A DNA stretch of 64,000 nt, from NCBI GenBank assembly GCA_032595685.2, contig CP159373.1, forward strand, positions 2,972,193 through 3,036,192. The letters run 5' to 3'. Under the pieces are notes generated by a model. The model searched no databases, was not told the DNA's origin, and was given only the letters and a program-made list of their open reading frames with translations. Each line of letters opens with the position of its first letter. Within the stretch, counting starts at the first letter, position 1. Position numbers and translations under genes: made by a program. This document shows, piece by piece, positions 60,537-64,000 of the stretch. Source of the DNA: Candidatus Electrothrix aestuarii (lineage in GTDB: Bacteria > Desulfobacterota > Desulfobulbia > Desulfobulbales > Desulfobulbaceae).

Positions 60537-62891
60537 ATGGTCGCCAATAGTTCGAAAATTCTCATCCTGGGTTCCAATATAAAAATAACCAATCTTCCGG
60601 TAAAGGAAGTGAGTTTATTGCAGGAGGGCAGTCTGCCTGCCTATGGTTATAATCCGGGGGATAATATTGATCTTCTGGCTGGCCCTGTGAGTGTAGAAAA
60701 AGGACGTCTGGAACAATGCCTGACCTGGCTGAATTCCTATCTTGCTGAGTCTGGTCTCACCCCCCAGATTGATTCCCTGTCGTACGGAAGCGAGAAACAG
60801 GTCTATCAAACCTTCAAACGGCAGAAGACCGGTGGAAAAGATGATCGTGACGGCTGGTTCATGGTGAACCAGCTGCTCCCGTCTGAGGAACGTCTGAAAA
60901 AGTCATCTGACTTTGTGATCAGTGAGTACGAGTGTTCCGTGGTTGGGAATAATACCGGGATGGTCCTGATAGATGATTCCGGTGTTCCTCCGCAGGTCTG
61001 TGACGATATGATGGCCTTAAATCCTGATATGTGGTGTATTGCGATGGGGATTTCTGTTGCCCACTGGCAGCAATGGGCCAAACGGCTTGGAAAGCGTTTC
61101 TCCCTGTTCTGTCGCCTTTCAGATCTGGAAACCACCCGGATGGAGATGGACTCAGCTGTTACCTGGGAAAGCATTGTGGCGATGTGCCTGCGGGCCCTGA
61201 AAGCAAGCGAGGTTGGGCTCTGGGATCCGCTGAACAATCGCTTCCTCTGCCATGTTGTTGTTGAGATGTTTCCGCATGCCATTCTCTATGTCGGCCCGGA
61301 TGACACGTTTTTTCGCTATCGCAAAGGCATGTTGCCGAAAAAGAGCTCGTTTAAAAAACGCGGCTCTGTTCCCTGTTACGATACGATGGTCACGGCCATG
61401 CTGACCATGAACATCTTTCGCTATAACTGTCTTGATTTCTGCCGCAATTGTTTTTTTGCTTTTTCAAAGCAGGTCTTGGTGAACTGGAAGGTGCTGAATG
61501 ATCATGGATATCTTTTTGACGGACAACTGAAGTTGCCCAAGCTGGATTTCGGCTCGGTTTGTCCGGCAGATTGGCCCTGCTCGGTCAGTGAATGCGGTGA
61601 GAATCGCTCTTGCCGCGTACGGGGGGCATGGCGGCAAACCCAGGCTTCCGGGTGTCAATATGATTGTCCCTGCGCTTCTCCGGAGATGATCAGGAAGGAC
61701 CCAAATTTTGTTGAATTACCCAGTGCATCTACCGAATTTGAAAAAAATCTGACCTTGGTATCCAGTCAATGCTGGGGGGAGGAAAAGAAGAAGGCACTGC
61801 GCTCCTTTTTTCATCGGAGGTATGAATCCCATTGTAACCTGCAAAGCGACGGGGTTCGCTATGCAGGCCATATTGACACCATCATTTCCGTGCTACAGTA
61901 CCTAAAAGAAGAGGTCAATCGAGGTGCCGGTTTTGATAATCTGCCGATGTTTCAAATAGGTCACCTGCGGACCACGGACCCGGCGGAAATTGATCCGGTT
62001 GTCACCTTGCATCAGGTTATGGATTCCTATGTATCCAAGGAGTCGGTTCTTCGGCCCCTTTGTATAGGAATATTCGGACCTCCCGGCTCAGGGAAATCCT
62101 TTGCTGTTAAGCAGGTTGCCAGTGAGATAGCCCGTTATCACGAAGGGAATCCCTTCGATTTCTTTGAGTTTAATTTGACTCAATTTGCCAGCCCGGAGGA
62201 AATTAACTCGGCAATTGATCCGGTCAGGGCTTCTGTGGCCCGAGGCCGGGTGCCTATCGCCTTCTGGGATGAATTTGACTGCAGGTATAATGGAGATGAA
62301 TTCGGCTACCTGCGCTTTTTTCTGCCCTCAATGCAGGACGGCGTGACCTATGTTCACGGTATTCCTTACCATATAGGGCGGGCTATCTTTGTCTTTGCAG
62401 GCGGTGTGAAGGCAAGCTGGGAAGGGATGGAGGATCTACTCTCCCCGGACAATCCTGAACGATTGAAAAGGGCTAGAACATTAAAAATACCTGATTTTAT
62501 GAGCCGTCTTCGGGTGGTTCTGGATATTGATGGAATTGAGATCCCTGCCCATCTCTTGCAGGAATCAGCCACTGACGAGGATTTGGAAGAACTGCGCAGG
62601 ATACTCCATAAACGTGCTCTGATTATCTCTCATCAGATGCAGACCCATTGGAAAAAGGCTGCGCGGAAAAGTTCTGGGCTCCTGCTCCGTCTCCTTCTGG
62701 GTGAGTATAAATTCGGTGCCCGATCCATAGAGGCGGTGATTGAGGCCAGTCGGGCAGCTGATCGTCTGGTTTATGGCCTGCCGGAGCTGATCGCTCCGTC
62801 TGCGGCCCGTATCCATGCCAATTGGCGAGTGGAGCTGGAGCGTCGGATTGATCATGTTCGTAAGTCTACAGGGTTACGTGCTATTTGGTGA
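60537..62891 (+). CDS. Unknown protein with Cys-rich centre and C-terminal AAA ATPase domain
   Basis: 784 residues. N-terminal half (1-300) has a possible PfkB/ribokinase-like half-fold: VLIDDSGVPPQVCDDM, RLSDLETTRMEMDSAVTWESIVAMCLRAL, and HVVVEMFPHAILYVG. This is a weak similarity. The centre (~345-395) is rich in cysteine (CPADWPCSVSECGENRSC, CQYDCPC), suggesting a zinc or Fe-S site. The ATPase has P-loop GPPGSGKS (Lys520), Walker B AFWDEFDC (Asp578, Glu579), and a VFAGGVKASW sensor strand. GAGGGG lies before the start. No known family can be named with confidence. Confidence 0.8.
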   Translation: MVANSSKILILGSNIKITNLPVKEVSLLQEGSLPAYGYNPGDNIDLLAGPVSVEKGRLEQCLTWLNSYLAESGLTPQIDSLSYGSEKQVYQTFKRQKTGGKDDRDGWFMVNQLLPSEERLKKSSDFVISEYECSVVGNNTGMVLIDDSGVPPQVCDDMMALNPDMWCIAMGISVAHWQQWAKRLGKRFSLFCRLSDLETTRMEMDSAVTWESIVAMCLRALKASEVGLWDPLNNRFLCHVVVEMFPHAILYVGPDDTFFRYRKGMLPKKSSFKKRGSVPCYDTMVTAMLTMNIFRYNCLDFCRNCFFAFSKQVLVNWKVLNDHGYLFDGQLKLPKLDFGSVCPADWPCSVSECGENRSCRVRGAWRQTQASGCQYDCPCASPEMIRKDPNFVELPSASTEFEKNLTLVSSQCWGEEKKKALRSFFHRRYESHCNLQSDGVRYAGHIDTIISVLQYLKEEVNRGAGFDNLPMFQIGHLRTTDPAEIDPVVTLHQVMDSYVSKESVLRPLCIGIFGPPGSGKSFAVKQVASEIARYHEGNPFDFFEFNLTQFASPEEINSAIDPVRASVARGRVPIAFWDEFDCRYNGDEFGYLRFFLPSMQDGVTYVHGIPYHIGRAIFVFAGGVKASWEGMEDLLSPDNPERLKRARTLKIPDFMSRLRVVLDIDGIEIPAHLLQESATDEDLEELRRILHKRALIISHQMQTHWKKAARKSSGLLLRLLLGEYKFGARSIEAVIEASRAADRLVYGLPELIAPSAARIHANWRVELERRIDHVRKSTGLRAIW

Positions 62892-63422
62892 GGTTGTTTT
62901 CAGAAGTAAATAGAGGAAAATTTCCAGAGGAAGGGCGCATGAGTCAGCTAGTTAGAAACTCCGCTAAGTTTAGGGTGCTATTTCGCTATCTACCTTATTG
63001 TTTTTAGCAGCTTTTAGATTGGAGACTTTTATTGAGGTACTCTCGGGTATTTCTTCATAAGTTAAATGCAATAATAACATGATGATAATTGACAATAATA
63101 TAGTAAATAAAAATTCCATTTTTTCATTCATAGGTAAATTCGTTTGGCAGATTTAAAAGTCGAAAAGCTAGCGTTCTGAAATTACATTAAAAATACAGCG
63201 GGTAAGTTGGGGTCGGAATGCTAGCGCAGAGCATTGCAAAATATTTTTTCTACTACTTAATAGTACTATTTGATGGCGCAATTTTCTACGAATATCACTC
63301 AGGGGTCGTTTAATAGGGGATTCACTTAAACTTAATTGTGTTTGTAATTATTTGTTTTGTTTGTGGTAAAATAAAATGCAAGCCCCGGTTAAATATAGAA
63401 AGAGGATATGCATCGCGATAGG
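62892..63422. other. 531-base AT-rich region between convergent genes
   Basis: Between the AAA gene (+) and the coiled-coil gene (-). Apart from the short minus-strand ORF at 62970-63131 I see no gene, terminator or repeat with confidence. TTGACA occurs at 63089-63094 but without a good -10 partner. Confidence 0.5.
62970..63131 (-). CDS. Possible 53-aa single-pass membrane peptide
   Basis: Minus-strand ORF starting MNEKMEFLF, with a hydrophobic helix at about residues 6-24 (FTILLSIIIMLLL), then a polar tail (TYEEIPESTS..., KAAKNNKVDSEIAP). The composition is protein-like: charged N-terminus, one membrane span, soluble end. No ribosome-binding site is evident before the ATG at 63131, so expression is uncertain. 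Function unknown; it could be a small toxin-like or sensor-associated peptide. Confidence 0.35.
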   Translation of the reverse strand: MNEKMEFLFTILLSIIIMLLLHLTYEEIPESTSIKVSNLKAAKNNKVDSEIAP

Positions 63423-64000
63423 CTACTGCTGGCGCAAATATTTCAGTTTGTTGTTCAATAGATCAAGATTGGCTTCAAGGTCCATGATTTGTTGCTGTAA
63501 TCCAGAAGGTAGTTCCTCGGCATCTTGTGCTTGAGAAGAGAGTTGCTTGAGCTCGCCTTCAATGTTTTTATATTCCCTTTCCGTTCTTTCAATGACGTGC
63601 ATTAGGCGAATGCGCTCTTTCTCCTGAATTTCTGTGAGATGAGAGGCTGTTCGCGCTTGGTTTTTAATCTGTTCGTATTCTAGCTCAATTTTTTTTAATT
63701 TCAGGATAAGTTGCTGTTGTTTCGTCTCGAATTCTTGTCGTTTTTTTTCTGGAGCGGACTCTTTCAAAAGGCTGGAAATTTCATTTTGACCTGCTTCGAT
63801 TCGGTCCAGTGCGTTTTGTAGACGAAATTGTTCATCTGGACGAGATTCAAAGAGATACTCTTCATAGAGGACTAGGCGTTTTGAACTGAGTAATTCCCAT
63901 TGTTGTTCAAGTTTATCAAGAGGTTCGTCAGCTGGTGATGGAGTTCTTTTGGAATGATGAAGTGGTGCATCTCGTTGAGATTCAATATTCTTTCGAGAGA
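63423..64000 (-). CDS. Coiled-coil protein, 5' end beyond the window
   Basis: The minus frame is open from the window edge (192 codons visible) to the stop at 63423; a TTG at 63767 is internal. After a polar, low-complexity segment comes LDKLEQQWELLSSKRLVLYEEYLFESRPDEQFRLQNALDRIE (pieces), then a long coiled coil (RQEFETKQQQLILKLKKIELEY..., IERTEREYKNIEGELKQL). The first helical hairpin resembles adaptor-like helices found in EAD-type conflict proteins and the N-terminus of the giant STAND protein here. The missing N-terminal part may hold an effector or sensor domain. Confidence 0.7.
   Translation of the reverse strand, partial: SRKNIESQRDAPLHHSKRTPSPADEPLDKLEQQWELLSSKRLVLYEEYLFESRPDEQFRLQNALDRIEAGQNEISSLLKESAPEKKRQEFETKQQQLILKLKKIELEYEQIKNQARTASHLTEIQEKERIRLMHVIERTEREYKNIEGELKQLSSQAQDAEELPSGLQQQIMDLEANLDLLNNKLKYLRQQ

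Noticed and set aside
1-64000. CRISPR arrays, rRNA or tRNA genes
   Set aside because: No regularly spaced short repeats, no rRNA-like conserved stretches and no cloverleaf with a TTCGA loop were noticed; a tRNAscan run would be needed to exclude tRNAs fully.

Overview
The window looks like a chromosomal segment of a Gram-negative, anaerobic sulfur-metabolising bacterium. The gene set fits a Desulfobulbales-type Desulfobacterota member, possibly a cable bacterium. The reasons are a siroheme sulfite reductase fused to a TusA domain beside a sulfur-carrier pathway, futalosine-route menaquinone genes, CooC, CobJ, a molybdenum hydroxylase operon, and many Rpn, STAND and toxin-antitoxin genes. The taxonomic call is inference; no rRNA is present.

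Layout. 1-11.4 kb is mostly housekeeping, on the + strand: the 3' part of mnmE, a ThiS-like / E1-like / JAMM / sulfite reductase-TusA sulfur cluster, sucCD with a rhomboid protease, and hflKC closed by a strong terminator. 11.4-28.6 kb is accessory. It holds an Uma2-like gene, an APC permease with a USP-like tail, a nearly identical tandem pair of Rpn-type nuclease genes, and a candidate conflict system. That system consists of a PH-like protein, a Trypco2 protein, a trypsin-like protease with a helical tail, and a 2103-residue protein carrying two separate STAND-type NTPase modules plus a TPR-like tail. Next come a decayed Rpn-like gene with a duplicated 3' module, two tiny paralogous ORFs directly before a radical SAM/SPASM protein with a PqqD-like tail (candidate RiPP locus), and a HEPN-MNT pair bracketed by a 204-bp direct repeat.

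28.8-48.1 kb is largely metabolic: a CheB-CheR-PAS-histidine kinase-REC hybrid, the xdhABC operon, a cyclic-nucleotide-binding membrane protein, mnmA, GDP-mannose genes (manC, phosphomannomutase), dTDP-rhamnose genes (rmlA, rmlD), cooC, a Bax-inhibitor-1 protein and cobJ. 48.1-58.6 kb carries a zinc metallopeptidase, ubiX and a four-gene menaquinone cluster (mqnC, an aminodeoxyfutalosine deaminase, mqnA, menG). Between ubiX and menG lies an accessory block of two toxin-antitoxin modules and a NACHT protein with a pentapeptide-repeat tail. 58.6-64 kb holds an unrecognised two-gene unit (393-aa protein and a 784-aa AAA ATPase), a possible small membrane-protein ORF, and the 3' part of a coiled-coil protein that runs off the end.

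The strongest candidates for undescribed biology are the Trypco2-protease-double-STAND locus, the small-peptide/radical SAM locus, and the two-gene AAA locus. All similarities were judged by eye; no database search was run.
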